A stretch of 64,000 nt of DNA from JBJXFE01 sp046153875. GTDB taxonomy: Bacteria; Planctomycetota; Phycisphaerae; Phycisphaerales; UBA1924. Below the pieces are notes generated by a model. It saw only the letters and a list, made by a program, of their open reading frames with translations. It did no database searches and was not told the origin of the DNA. The position numbers and the translations under genes were made by a program. Shown here in pieces: positions 51,096 to 59,978 of this stretch. The first letter of the stretch is position 1. Each line of letters begins with the position of its first letter. The stretch spans positions 124,001 through 188,000 of the forward strand of contig JBJXFE010000009.1 of NCBI GenBank assembly GCA_046153875.1. Reading direction: 5' to 3'.

Positions 51096-52808
51096 TCAGG
51101 ACGCCGCGGCACCCTTCAGCAGCCGCAGCGGCGAATCGGCCCGGGCCAGATCGTCCGCGAGCCGACGATAGACGGGGTACAACCGTTTATACGCGGACCG
51201 CCACGCGGCCTCGGGTTCGACAACGCGGGGCGGCGGCAGCGCGCTGCGCGAGCCGGCCATGCACGCCACGGCCTCCGCGGTGTCGTCGTACCCGCCGCTC
51301 GACGCCCCGGCGGCGCGGGCCGCGATCACCGCTGCTCCCTGGGCCGACCCGTGCGCCGCGGAGTGGACTGCCACGGGCGCACCCAGCACCGAGGCCACGA
51401 TCCGCGTGAAGAGCGGGTTGCGCGTCGCCAGGCCCCCGGTCGCAACGAACCGTTCGACGGGCACACCGCCGTCGCGGAGCGTGTCCACGATCCACCGCAG
51501 GCCGAACGCCGACGCTTCCAACACCGCGCGATACAACTGCTCGGGACGAGTCTCGAGCGTCAGCCCGACGAGCCCGCCCGCGAGCGAGCCGTCCATCAGC
51601 GGCGTGCGGCAGCCGTTGAACCAGTCCAGAGCAAGCACGCCGCCCGCCCCGGCCGGCACATCAGATGCCAGCCGGTCGAGATTCGTGAAGTCAGCCTGCC
51701 CCGTGAGCCGGCGCACCAGGTCGAACGCGTCGCCCATCGCCGCCTGGCCGGTCTCGTACCCGAAGAGACCCGGCAGGATGCCGTCCTTCACCACACCCGC
51801 GACGCCCGGCACGAGCCTCTCACGCTCGCACAGCAGCATGTGGCACCCGCTCGTGCCCATGACCATGACGAGCGTGCCGGGCTCCGCCACGCCCGCCCCA
51901 GGCACGCCCGCGTGCGCATCGATGATCGCGGCGGAGACCGCGACGCCGGGGCGCAAGCCCATGCGCTCCGCCGCGACGGCGCACAGACCGCCCGCCGGAT
52001 GACCCGGCGCCAGAAACCGCCCCGGGAGCTTGTTCGCGGCCGCGTCGGCGAGCGCGGAATGGAGCGCCGCAAAAAACTCGCGCGACGGAAACCCGCCGTC
52101 CGCCGACCACAATCCCTTGTAGCCCGCCTGGCAGGTCGACCTGGACAGTTCCGCGGCACCAACCGCCCCGCCCATCGCGGGCGAGCCCACGAGCTGCCAG
52201 ACCAGCCAGTCGCCGGCTTCCAGCCAGACTTCGGCGGCCGCCGCCGCGGACGGTGATCGCTCCACGACTTCGAGCATCTTGGGGAAGAACCACTCCAGGC
52301 CGACGAGCCCGCCGTACCGCGCGAGCCAGGGTTCGCGGCGTTCTCGTGCAAGCCGGTTGAGCCGGTCGGTCTGCTCGAGCGCCCCGTGATGCTTCCACAG
52401 CTTGGGCCACGCGTGGGGGTCGCGCGAGACGCCGGTGTGCAGGTTCCGCCGCAGCGCGTCGGGGCCCAGGCACAGCGGCGTGCCGTCGGCGCGGCACGGG
52501 AGCATTGTGCAGCTCGTGAAATCGACCCCGATGCCCGCGAGGCGTCTTGGCTCCACCTTGCCGTCGTTCAGCGCCCGGCGCGTCGCCTGCGCTCCCGAGT
52601 CGACCCAGTCAAGCGGGTGCTGGAGCGCGAACGCCGGGGGCAGCGGCACGTCGAAGAACTCCCGCGCGCCCGGGGTTCCGGGCAGAATCTGCCCGTGCCG
52701 GTACGGCGCGACGTTCTGCCCGACCGTCCGACCCGCGCGATCGACCACCACCGCACGCACGGACTCGGTGCCGAAATCCAGGCCGAGGAATAGCGCGTCG
52801 ACCGACAT
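51096..52808 (-). CDS. FGGY-family carbohydrate kinase, ribulokinase (AraB) type
   Basis: 570 aa. LFLGLDFGTESVRAVVVDRA opens the actin-like ATPase fold; GIGVDFTSCTMLP, TLVMVMGTSGCHMLLCERER, LDWFNGCRTPLMDGSLAG and FVATGGLATRNPLFTRIVA are typical of AraB-type ribulokinases. It would phosphorylate L-ribulose or a related ketose. The gene begins 9 nt after the DUF2339 gene and precedes the isomerase. No AraD-type epimerase is in the window. Confidence 0.85.
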   Translation of the reverse strand: MSVDALFLGLDFGTESVRAVVVDRAGRTVGQNVAPYRHGQILPGTPGAREFFDVPLPPAFALQHPLDWVDSGAQATRRALNDGKVEPRRLAGIGVDFTSCTMLPCRADGTPLCLGPDALRRNLHTGVSRDPHAWPKLWKHHGALEQTDRLNRLARERREPWLARYGGLVGLEWFFPKMLEVVERSPSAAAAAEVWLEAGDWLVWQLVGSPAMGGAVGAAELSRSTCQAGYKGLWSADGGFPSREFFAALHSALADAAANKLPGRFLAPGHPAGGLCAVAAERMGLRPGVAVSAAIIDAHAGVPGAGVAEPGTLVMVMGTSGCHMLLCERERLVPGVAGVVKDGILPGLFGYETGQAAMGDAFDLVRRLTGQADFTNLDRLASDVPAGAGGVLALDWFNGCRTPLMDGSLAGGLVGLTLETRPEQLYRAVLEASAFGLRWIVDTLRDGGVPVERFVATGGLATRNPLFTRIVASVLGAPVAVHSAAHGSAQGAAVIAARAAGASSGGYDDTAEAVACMAGSRSALPPPRVVEPEAAWRSAYKRLYPVYRRLADDLARADSPLRLLKGAAAS

Positions 52809-52817
52809 CGCTTCGAT

Positions 52818-55128
52818 TCATACCACGCCGGGCGTATCGCCGCCAGCGGCGTGCTTCTCGCGATCTCGCTGCGTGGCCTCCCGTCGGGCCAGTGCCGCAG
52901 TGACGCGGTTGTACAGCACCGCGACCCCCAGCATGAGCAGGCCCAGCCCCAGGAAGCTCGCCACACGCCCCTCGAGTTCCACGCGGGCCAAGTCCACCAC
53001 GAGCGCCTTGCCGACCGCCGTCGCCAGGAGCGCCAGCCCGACACGCCGGATCAATGCTCCCCGGGCGAGGAATCCAACCACCACGAGCCCCATCCCACAG
53101 AGCCCCCACCAGATGGAAACCGCTGCTTGGCGGGCGGTGTCGTCGGTGGTGAGCCGCGCCGCCCACCGGGCCAGTTCTGACGTCGTCGCTGCAAATAGCG
53201 TGACCAGGCACGCCAACGCGGCGAACCGCACCCACTTCGCGTTCGTCCCCGGCGCGCGGGCGACGCGTCGGAGCCACCAGGCGTGCGCCGCGAGTGTCGC
53301 CGCCAACGCTACGCCGATCCAGAACGGGCTCGAGAACAGCACCAGCACCGCACCAGCGCGTTCCCAGTCGCGGGCGGGATAGGGCGGGTCGGCGATCATC
53401 CACGCCAACGCAGCCGCGAGCACGCCGCCCAGGCCGATTCGATCCAGCAGAAGGCGGTTGTCCAGGCGGCCTACCGAGGCGATGGTCAGCGATAGCACCA
53501 TCCACGCGAGGGCCACAGCTCGAGGTTCCGCCCGTTCGTGGAGCAGCGCGCCGAACGCAAGCGCCGCGCCCAGAGCGCCCGTCCCGGCCGCGACGGCGCT
53601 CCAGCCGACATCCGCGTGGGGGCGCAGCACGAGGAATGCACCCCCGAACCAGGCGAGGGATACGCAGGCCATGAACAACGCCCAGCGCGTCAGATAGAGC
53701 CCGGCGACCGCCTCTCCAGCGACGGTCGGACCGCCCGACCACGAGTCGTGCGCGATGAGCCGCACCGTGACGATGCCGAGCACGACGAGCCCGTACACGT
53801 GCAGCCCGCGCGCCCGGATCCACGACCCCGCCGCCACCGCGGCCGCCCCGAGCCCGATCCACGCGACGATCTCGGTCGAACCGGAGAAACCCAGCGCGAT
53901 CGCGCCGATCAGCAGCGCCCCCGATTCGAGCATCAGGGCCGCGCCCAGTCGCTGCGCATCGGTCTCGGGCGGCTCACGCAGGACCCGCCGCGGGCCCGCG
54001 ACCAACAGCGCCCAGAGGCACGCCGCGACGAATCCCACCCCCGCACGCCGTCCAATCCGGCCCCGCCTCCGATTGGCGCAGCACAATCGTCGCGGCCGAC
54101 GCCGCCCACGCCGTTGTGCTGATGCTCACGGCGTACCCGCGCGAGGGCCCCCACCGCGGCATGAACGCCCGGAAGGGCCAGACGTCGCCGGAGAGTCTCC
54201 CGCGCTCGGCGGTCCAGATGAGTTCCGCGTGCACGAGGGCCCAGACGCCGCTCACAAACCCCAAGGCGATGACGTGGTGCTCGACTCCCGTGCCCAGCGC
54301 CCACGCCCCGCCCAGAAAGAGAGTTCCCCACCACGCGACCGCCCGCACCGCCACGAAGCCCCCGCCAGCGAGCCCGCTCACCACGAGCCCCGCCGTCAGC
54401 AGAGCGGTCAGGTAGGTCGGGAGTACGAGCGGGTGGGGGTTCGGCGCGCTCACGAGCAGCGGCGTCGCGTACCCACCGAGCAGCGACAGCACGGTCACCG
54501 CCGCCTCACGCGAGCGCGTCCCCAACACGATGCCCAGCGCGGCGTTTGCCGCCAGGAGTGCGAAGCCCGCCGCGGGGCCGAGCAGGCCGAACACGCCGTA
54601 CGCCGCGTACGCGGACGCGTACATCGAGCCCAGACCCGCGGCGCACAGCGCCGCGGGGACGAACGTGAGCAGTTGGGGCCCGGCGCGCGTGCGCGGGCGG
54701 AGCAGTTCTCCCGCGATGATCAACGCCGCGCCGAATCCCGCCCCCGCGAGGCACTTGATCGCATCGGGGATCAGGTCGAACCAGTGATTGCGGCGCGCGA
54801 GCTCAAAAAACAGAGCCACGCCCACCACCACGACCACCGCGCCGATCGCGGCGTACCAGTGTCCGCCGATGCGACGCTCCGCTTCCCACGCGGCATCGAT
54901 GCTGGGCGGAGGGATCGGAGCCCTCCCGGGAATCTCAAGGGGCGCGGCGGTCGGCCCTGGGGCGGCCTGCACGTCCGGCCCAGGCGGCCCCCTCGGCGGC
55001 GCCGCGTGTTGGGCCGCGCGCGCGGCGATCGAGGGAATGTCACGCCGCAGGATGAGTTCTTCAAGGCGTGCGACGCGCGCCGACAGATCAGAAATCCGTC
55101 GGTCCTTCGTGTCGTCGGACTCGGACAT
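52818..55128 (-). pseudogene. DUF2339 polytopic membrane protein, split by a one-base frameshift
   Basis: The 5' part (55128 to about 54040) and the 3' part (about 54040 to 52818) are the two halves of one DUF2339 membrane protein of about 770 aa: an N-terminal coiled-coil-like segment (ISDLSARVARLEELILRRD), Pro-rich linker, WYAAIGAVVVVVGVALFFEL, then some 20 membrane helices. The frame changes at a run of five C (54038-54042; coding GGGGG). Removing one G restores DWTACGVGFVAACLWALL. The downstream frame is fully hydrophobic, without stops. Either an assembly error, recent mutation or phase-variable site. Confidence 0.75.
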
Positions 55129-55154
55129 GGCTCGGCCCCGGTGCTCTGCAATAT

Positions 55155-55170
55155 GCTAGTATTTACTAGC
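55155..55170. promoter_or_regulatory. AT-rich perfect palindrome between thpR and the DUF2339 gene
   Basis: GCTAGTA (55155-55161), TT, TACTAGC (55164-55170): a 16-bp dyad in very GC-rich surroundings, directly after the thpR stop codon and 26 nt before the DUF2339 start. No T tract follows. An operator or promoter element for the downstream genes is the most likely use; a protein site such as a recombination core cannot be excluded. Confidence 0.45.
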
Positions 55171-55740
55171 TTATCTATCCAACCCGGCCTGGCCGCCCAA
55201 GGTAACTCGGAACACCTCCACGTGTTCGGCGCCCTCGGGCCGCAATACGCTGCGCACCAGCCGAACGCGTTCCACGTTGAACGGGCCGGCGTGGATCGCG
55301 GCATCCACCTGCGGCGCCTTCGCCGCACGCGTGAATCGGCACAGCGTCATGTGCGGCAGGAACCGGTCGCCGGTCTTCGGGCGCGGCGTGCGGGCCAGTC
55401 GCGACGCGAGCCGGCGCTGGAGTTCCAAGAGCCCCGGCGGGGCATCGGTGACGCCCGCAACGAGCCGGGGAGGGCCGCGCTCCGGAAGCGTCACGAGCCG
55501 CGCGGGCGTGAGCATGAACGGTTCGAGCCCGGCCGCCGACCGCTCCACCGACTCTTGAACCTCAGCCAACTCGCGCTCGTCCGTGTCGCCGATGAACTGG
55601 ACCGTCATGTGAAGTTGATCGGGCTTCGTGGCCCGATGGGTCGCGACGGGCGGCAGGTCGAGCCGCTCCAGCGCGCGGACGAGTTCGCGAGCCGCCTCGG
55701 CCGTCGGATACACCGCCACGAACAGCCGAAGCACGCCCAT
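55171..55740 (-). CDS. thpR: RNA 2',3'-cyclic phosphodiesterase
   Basis: 189 aa, 2H phosphoesterase family. Both catalytic tetrapeptides are present: LHMTVQFIG (HxTx) and LPHMTLCRF (HxTx), about 85 residues apart. FVAVYPTAEAARELVRALE is a typical start. These enzymes open cyclic 2',3'-phosphate ends of RNA and were first seen as 2'-5' RNA ligases. It starts 6 nt after the SolA-like gene and ends 42 nt before the DUF2339 gene. Confidence 0.9.
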   Translation of the reverse strand: MGVLRLFVAVYPTAEAARELVRALERLDLPPVATHRATKPDQLHMTVQFIGDTDERELAEVQESVERSAAGLEPFMLTPARLVTLPERGPPRLVAGVTDAPPGLLELQRRLASRLARTPRPKTGDRFLPHMTLCRFTRAAKAPQVDAAIHAGPFNVERVRLVRSVLRPEGAEHVEVFRVTLGGQAGLDR

Positions 55741-55746
55741 CGGTGT

Positions 55747-56871
55747 TCACCGCAGCCGCGACAGACCCAGGAATCCGATCGGCCACTCCGTCCGCCCCGC
55801 GCACGCCAGATCCGCCAGCACCTCACCGATCACCGGCGCGAACTTGAACCCGTGCCCGCTGAACCCGCACGCGAGCGCAACGCGCTCGTGCTTCGGGTGC
55901 CGGTCGATAATGAAGTGGGAGTCCGGCGAGTTGGTGTACAGGCACACGCCGATCGAAACGACGGGCCCCGCGGCTTCGGGCGAAAGGCACTCCAGCGCGC
56001 CGAGGAAGTCCCGTTCGTCGCCCGGTCGCGCGCGGCGGTCCATCGAATCCGGGTCGAACGGCTCGCCCCGCGCGTGGCGGGCGATCTTGAGCCCCGGGCT
56101 CGTCGGCATCATCGGGAACCCGTAGTAGAGCGACCCGTCGGGGTTCTCGAGCGCCCAGCACGGGAATCGTCCCTCGGTGAAGCTGTCGGGCACGCGCGGC
56201 TGCACCCACCCCTGCACCTGGCGCGTGACCGCCAGCGGCACGCCCAGATCCGTCATCAGCCTCGAGGACCACGCCCCGCCGCAGAACACGAGCCGGTCGG
56301 CACGGTACTCGTCCTTGGCGGTTCGCACCACGCAACCGGACGGCTCCACCCGCCACGACTCCACGGGCTCGTGGCCGTGAATCTCCGCACCCAGTCGCAT
56401 GGCCTGATCGGCTATGACCCCTACCGAGGCCTCGGGCACGACGAAACCGGCGCGGGGCTCGAACACACCGAGGAACCCCGGTGGCGGGCGGAACTGCGGG
56501 AACCTCCGCTCGAGGGCCGCGCGGTCGAGGGCCTCGTGCGCTAACCCGTGCGTCCGGGCCGACTCCAGCGAGCCGCGGATGAGTGCCCGGTCGGCCCGCC
56601 CCAGGTACAGAGCCCCGGTCTCGTGGAACAACCGCACGCCCGCGTCGCGCTCCAGCGCCTTCCACCCCTCGTACGCCCGCTTCAGCAGCGGCACATAGTC
56701 CGGGTGTTCGTAGTACGACATCCGGAACATCCGCGAGTGCCCGTGGTGAGAGCCGAGCGTGTGCGGCACGCCGAACTGCTCCAATCCCAGCACGCGGACG
56801 CCCCGCCGCGCCAGCTCCAGGCACGCGGCGGCCCCCATCGTGCCGACCCCGATCACGATCACGTCGTGCAT
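55747..56871 (-). CDS. solA: FAD-dependent N-methyl amino acid oxidase, SolA/monomeric sarcosine oxidase type
   Basis: 374 aa. The dinucleotide-binding motif DVIVIGVGTMGAAACLELARR starts the protein. SHHGHSRMFRMSYYEHPDYV is the family segment after the first FAD motif, FCGGAWSSRLMTDLGVPLAV the middle, and ACGFSGHGFKFAPVIGEVLAD the end; a Cys in VSIGVCLYTNSPD sits where monomeric sarcosine oxidases bind FAD covalently. Substrates include sarcosine and N-methyltryptophan. The ATG follows in-frame GTG CTC codons that are less likely starts. Confidence 0.88.
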   Translation of the reverse strand: MHDVIVIGVGTMGAAACLELARRGVRVLGLEQFGVPHTLGSHHGHSRMFRMSYYEHPDYVPLLKRAYEGWKALERDAGVRLFHETGALYLGRADRALIRGSLESARTHGLAHEALDRAALERRFPQFRPPPGFLGVFEPRAGFVVPEASVGVIADQAMRLGAEIHGHEPVESWRVEPSGCVVRTAKDEYRADRLVFCGGAWSSRLMTDLGVPLAVTRQVQGWVQPRVPDSFTEGRFPCWALENPDGSLYYGFPMMPTSPGLKIARHARGEPFDPDSMDRRARPGDERDFLGALECLSPEAAGPVVSIGVCLYTNSPDSHFIIDRHPKHERVALACGFSGHGFKFAPVIGEVLADLACAGRTEWPIGFLGLSRLR

Positions 56872-56931
56872 GAGCACAGGGTACGTTGCTGCGATGGACG
56901 CCGGTGTTGCCGCCGCGCCTGGCCGCGGCGA

Positions 56932-57894
56932 TCACCGCACGCGACGGATGATGCTGATCGGCTTGAGCGCGGGCTTCGGCGTCGGCGGAACGGGCTTGGG
57001 AGCGTTGATCCTCTCGATCAACTCCTTGAGAAACGCCCGGATGCCCTCGTGCCCCCGGTCGAGCGTGACGCCCAGCGACCGCGCGGCATCCTTCGAGAAC
57101 ACGTTCTCGGGCTCCTCCGGGCTGGAGAAGTCGATGTCGCCATTGACCCGCAGGATGTCCGCCGCCCACTGGCCCCAGTCCGCCCATCGCGCGTAGCAGT
57201 CCGCCAGGTTGTACGCCTTCCCGGCCACGTCCGCGTTACCGACCATCGCGGCGACCGCCTCGGCCACGTCATCGACGTGGACCCATTTTCCGCCGCCCGC
57301 GCGCCGGATCGGCTTGCCGGCCTTCAGGGCCGCGATGACCTCGTACCCGAGCGATTTCTCGATCTTCGGATCGATCCCGTACACGCCGCTGGGGCGCAGC
57401 GCCGACGTGTTCCGCCCGCCCCCGAGGTGCTCGGCCCACAGGTGGGCCTCGACCGCGGCCTTGTACGCGCCGTACGGCGTGTTCGGCCGCAGCGGGTGAT
57501 CCTCGTCGATCACGCCCTGCCAGCGCGGGCGCATGTCGTGGTGCACCGAGATCGAGCTCATGAAGATGAACTGCCGCGGCGCCGATTCACGCAGGAACCG
57601 GATCGACCCGGACAGGTTCGTGTGCAGGTGGCGGTCGAAGGCGTCGAGCGCACCCTTGCGGAGCGGGGTCCAGTCGACGCTGTTGTGGATCACGCAGTCG
57701 GCGCCCTTGAGCAGCTCGGGCCAGACCGACCCGTCGTGCTGGTCCCCCACCACGAACGTCTTCACAAACGGCTTGACGTGGTCGGTGCGGCTCTTGCGGC
57801 GGATGAGGCCGGTGACGAAGTGCCCCTGCTCATAGAGCCTCCGCGCGATCGCGGTGCCGAGAAAGCCGGAGACTCCGGTGAGGGCCACAATCAT
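56932..57894 (-). CDS. NAD-dependent epimerase/dehydratase (extended SDR)
   Basis: 320 aa. ALTGVSGFLGTAIARRLYEQ binds NAD(P); the catalytic Tyr-Lys is in TPYGAYKAAVEAHLWAEHLG, with Ser in FIFMSSISVHH. KWVHVDDVAEAVAAMV and AYNLADCYARWADWGQ match SDR enzymes acting on nucleotide sugars. The exact substrate is unknown. It is 25 nt after the UDP-glucuronate decarboxylase gene, supporting a sugar-nucleotide role. The C-terminal Pro-rich end is non-conserved. Confidence 0.8.
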   Translation of the reverse strand: MIVALTGVSGFLGTAIARRLYEQGHFVTGLIRRKSRTDHVKPFVKTFVVGDQHDGSVWPELLKGADCVIHNSVDWTPLRKGALDAFDRHLHTNLSGSIRFLRESAPRQFIFMSSISVHHDMRPRWQGVIDEDHPLRPNTPYGAYKAAVEAHLWAEHLGGGRNTSALRPSGVYGIDPKIEKSLGYEVIAALKAGKPIRRAGGGKWVHVDDVAEAVAAMVGNADVAGKAYNLADCYARWADWGQWAADILRVNGDIDFSSPEEPENVFSKDAARSLGVTLDRGHEGIRAFLKELIERINAPKPVPPTPKPALKPISIIRRVR

Positions 57895-57919
57895 GCGTAC
57901 AGCGTACCGGGCGCGGGGG

Positions 57920-58894
57920 TCAGTAGTTGGGCGTCGGGGCCCGGAACGCCGCCAGGTCGATCGAGCGGAAGTACGCGATCGTCCGGTTCAGGCCCTCCCG
58001 CAAGGGCACTGTTGGCTCCCACCCGAGCCGCTGGCGGGCCAGGGTGATGTCCGGTTGGCGCTGGGTCGGGTCGTCCACGAGCGCCGGCCGGGTGACGATC
58101 CGCGACTTCGAGCCGGTGAGTTCCAGAACCTGCTCGGCAAGCCGCCGGATCGTGAACTCCCCGGGATTGCCGATGTTCACCGGCCCCACGAAGTCGTCCG
58201 GGCCGTTCATCATCCGGATCATCCCCTCGATCAGGTCATCCACGTAGCAGAACGAGCGCGTCTGCGACCCGTCGCCGAAGAGCGTGAGGTCCTCGCCGCC
58301 CAACGCCTGGCGGATGAAGTTCGACACCACCCGCCCGTCAAACGGGTGCATCCGCGGGCCGTAGGTGTTGAAGATCCTCACCACGCGTATGTTCAGCTTG
58401 TTCGAGCGGCGGTAGTCGAAGAACAGCGTCTCGGCCGCCCGCTTCCCCTCGTCGTAGCACGCCCGCGGGCCGATCGGGTTCACGCTCCCCTTGTAGCTCT
58501 CGGGCTGGGGATGCACCTCCGGGTCGCCGTACACCTCGCTCGTGCTCGCCTGGAGCACCTTCGCCCGGCAGCGCTTCGCCATGCCGAGCATGTTGATCGC
58601 CCCCATCACGCTCGTCTTCATCGTCTTGATGGGGTTGAACTGGTAGTGCCCCGGTGCGGCCGGGCAGGCGAGGTTGTAGATCTCGTCCACCTCCAGCCAG
58701 AGGGCGTGCGTGACGTCGTGGCGGATGAACTCGAAGTTCGGCTTCGGGAGCAGGTGCGCGATCGTCGTCTTCTGGCTTGTGAAAAGATTGTCCACGCAGA
58801 TCACGTCGTGCCCCTGCGCGACGAGCCGGTCGCACAGATGCGAGCCGAGGAAGCCCGCGCCGCCGGTCACGAGGATGCGTTTGATGCTCGGCAT
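57920..58894 (-). CDS. UDP-glucuronate decarboxylase (UDP-xylose synthase)
   Basis: 324 aa. Converts UDP-glucuronate to UDP-xylose. ILVTGGAGFLGSHLCDRLVA, VDNLFTSQKTTIAHLL, IYNLACPAAPGHYQFNPIKT, VLQASTSEVYGDPEVHPQPE, the active YDEGKRAAE and NTYGPRMHPFDGRVVSNFI are all hallmarks of this group. It sits in a run of three SDR-type sugar enzymes after secDF, likely serving surface polysaccharide synthesis. Confidence 0.92.
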   Translation of the reverse strand: MPSIKRILVTGGAGFLGSHLCDRLVAQGHDVICVDNLFTSQKTTIAHLLPKPNFEFIRHDVTHALWLEVDEIYNLACPAAPGHYQFNPIKTMKTSVMGAINMLGMAKRCRAKVLQASTSEVYGDPEVHPQPESYKGSVNPIGPRACYDEGKRAAETLFFDYRRSNKLNIRVVRIFNTYGPRMHPFDGRVVSNFIRQALGGEDLTLFGDGSQTRSFCYVDDLIEGMIRMMNGPDDFVGPVNIGNPGEFTIRRLAEQVLELTGSKSRIVTRPALVDDPTQRQPDITLARQRLGWEPTVPLREGLNRTIAYFRSIDLAAFRAPTPNY

Positions 58895-58921
58895 GCGCCC
58901 AAGAGTATCGCCGGACGCGGC

Positions 58922-59962
58922 TCAGCGCGCTGATGGGCCGGGCGCTGCCCGAAGGTGCCGGGCGTACTCCGCAATCCCGTCCGCGGGCTTCCACCGGGGC
59001 CGCCAGCCCAGCCCCGCCACCGTCGCGGACATGTCGGCGCAGGTGTAGTCCTGGTAGAAAGCCCGGATCGCGGACGGCATGTCGAAGTACTCCGTCGGCC
59101 GGTCGGTTGGGGAGACGCCCAACGGCCCCCGGAGCGCCGCGATGACCTGGTTGAACGACGTCGAGACGCCCGAGCCCAGGTTGTAGACCCCGGGCGCCGG
59201 ATCACGCCGATCGCCCAACCCCGCGGCGGTCAAGGTGCAGTCCACCACGTCGTCGATGTAGACCTGGTCCCGCGTCTGGGAGCCGTCGGCAAAGACACGG
59301 GGCGCCCTGCCCTCCAGCATCTGCCGCGCCAGCTGGTACGCCATCGACGCCATCTTCCCCTTGGCCGCTTCACCGGGCCCGAAGACGTTGAAATAGCGCA
59401 ACCCGACAACCCACGGCGCCGGCTCGCCGCGGCTGGTCCGCTCGCCCGCGATCCGCCGGTGCTCGACCTCCATCAGCCACTTGCTGAAGCCGTAGACGTT
59501 GCTCGCCCGCCCCGCCGCGTCGAGCGGGAACGGCACGCGGTCGCGTGCCTGCGCCGGCGAACCGTACGTCGCCGCGCTCGACGCGTACACCAGAGGCACT
59601 CCCGCGCGCACGCACTCGCGGAGGACCCCCCGGAAGCCCTCGGCGTTCTCGCGGACCATCTCGCGTTCATCGGCGAGGGTGGTGTCCGTGATCGCCGCCT
59701 CGTGGAACACCGCGTCGGGCACCAGACGGGTCACCAGCCCGTCCCAGTCGATCTCGCCCGCCGACTCGGGGATCACGTCGCCGTCGAACGAACCCACGCC
59801 CCGGCGATCGCACGCCTCGACGAGGTTGGCGAACGTTCCGGTACGGAATGTATCGACGACGACGACGCGCGGCCTGGGCTCGCGTGCCAGGAGCGCCGCC
59901 ACGAGATTGGAGCCGACAAACCCCGCTCCCCCGGTCACGATGTAGGTCGGCGCCTGCGGCAC
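58922..59962 (-). CDS. hldD: ADP-L-glycero-D-manno-heptose 6-epimerase-like SDR
   Basis: 346 aa. YIVTGGAGFVGSNLVAALLA, FHEAAITDTTLADEREMVRE, YASSAATYG, VYGFSKWLMEVEHRRI (active Tyr-Lys in YGFSK) and LRYFNVFGPGEAAKGKMASM follow HldD, which makes the heptose precursor of lipopolysaccharide inner core. FADGSQTRDQVYIDDVV also matches. GTG start, 16 nt after secDF. The closest relative could also be another NDP-sugar epimerase. Confidence 0.8.
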   Translation of the reverse strand: MPQAPTYIVTGGAGFVGSNLVAALLAREPRPRVVVVDTFRTGTFANLVEACDRRGVGSFDGDVIPESAGEIDWDGLVTRLVPDAVFHEAAITDTTLADEREMVRENAEGFRGVLRECVRAGVPLVYASSAATYGSPAQARDRVPFPLDAAGRASNVYGFSKWLMEVEHRRIAGERTSRGEPAPWVVGLRYFNVFGPGEAAKGKMASMAYQLARQMLEGRAPRVFADGSQTRDQVYIDDVVDCTLTAAGLGDRRDPAPGVYNLGSGVSTSFNQVIAALRGPLGVSPTDRPTEYFDMPSAIRAFYQDYTCADMSATVAGLGWRPRWKPADGIAEYARHLRAAPGPSAR

Positions 59963-59978
59963 GGCCCCTCCGCTCGCG

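Noticed and set aside
53974..54086. Treating the two overlapping DUF2339 frames as two separate genes
   Set aside because: The first frame ends in a non-hydrophobic tail right after the G5 run and the second has no credible start; one deleted base joins them perfectly.
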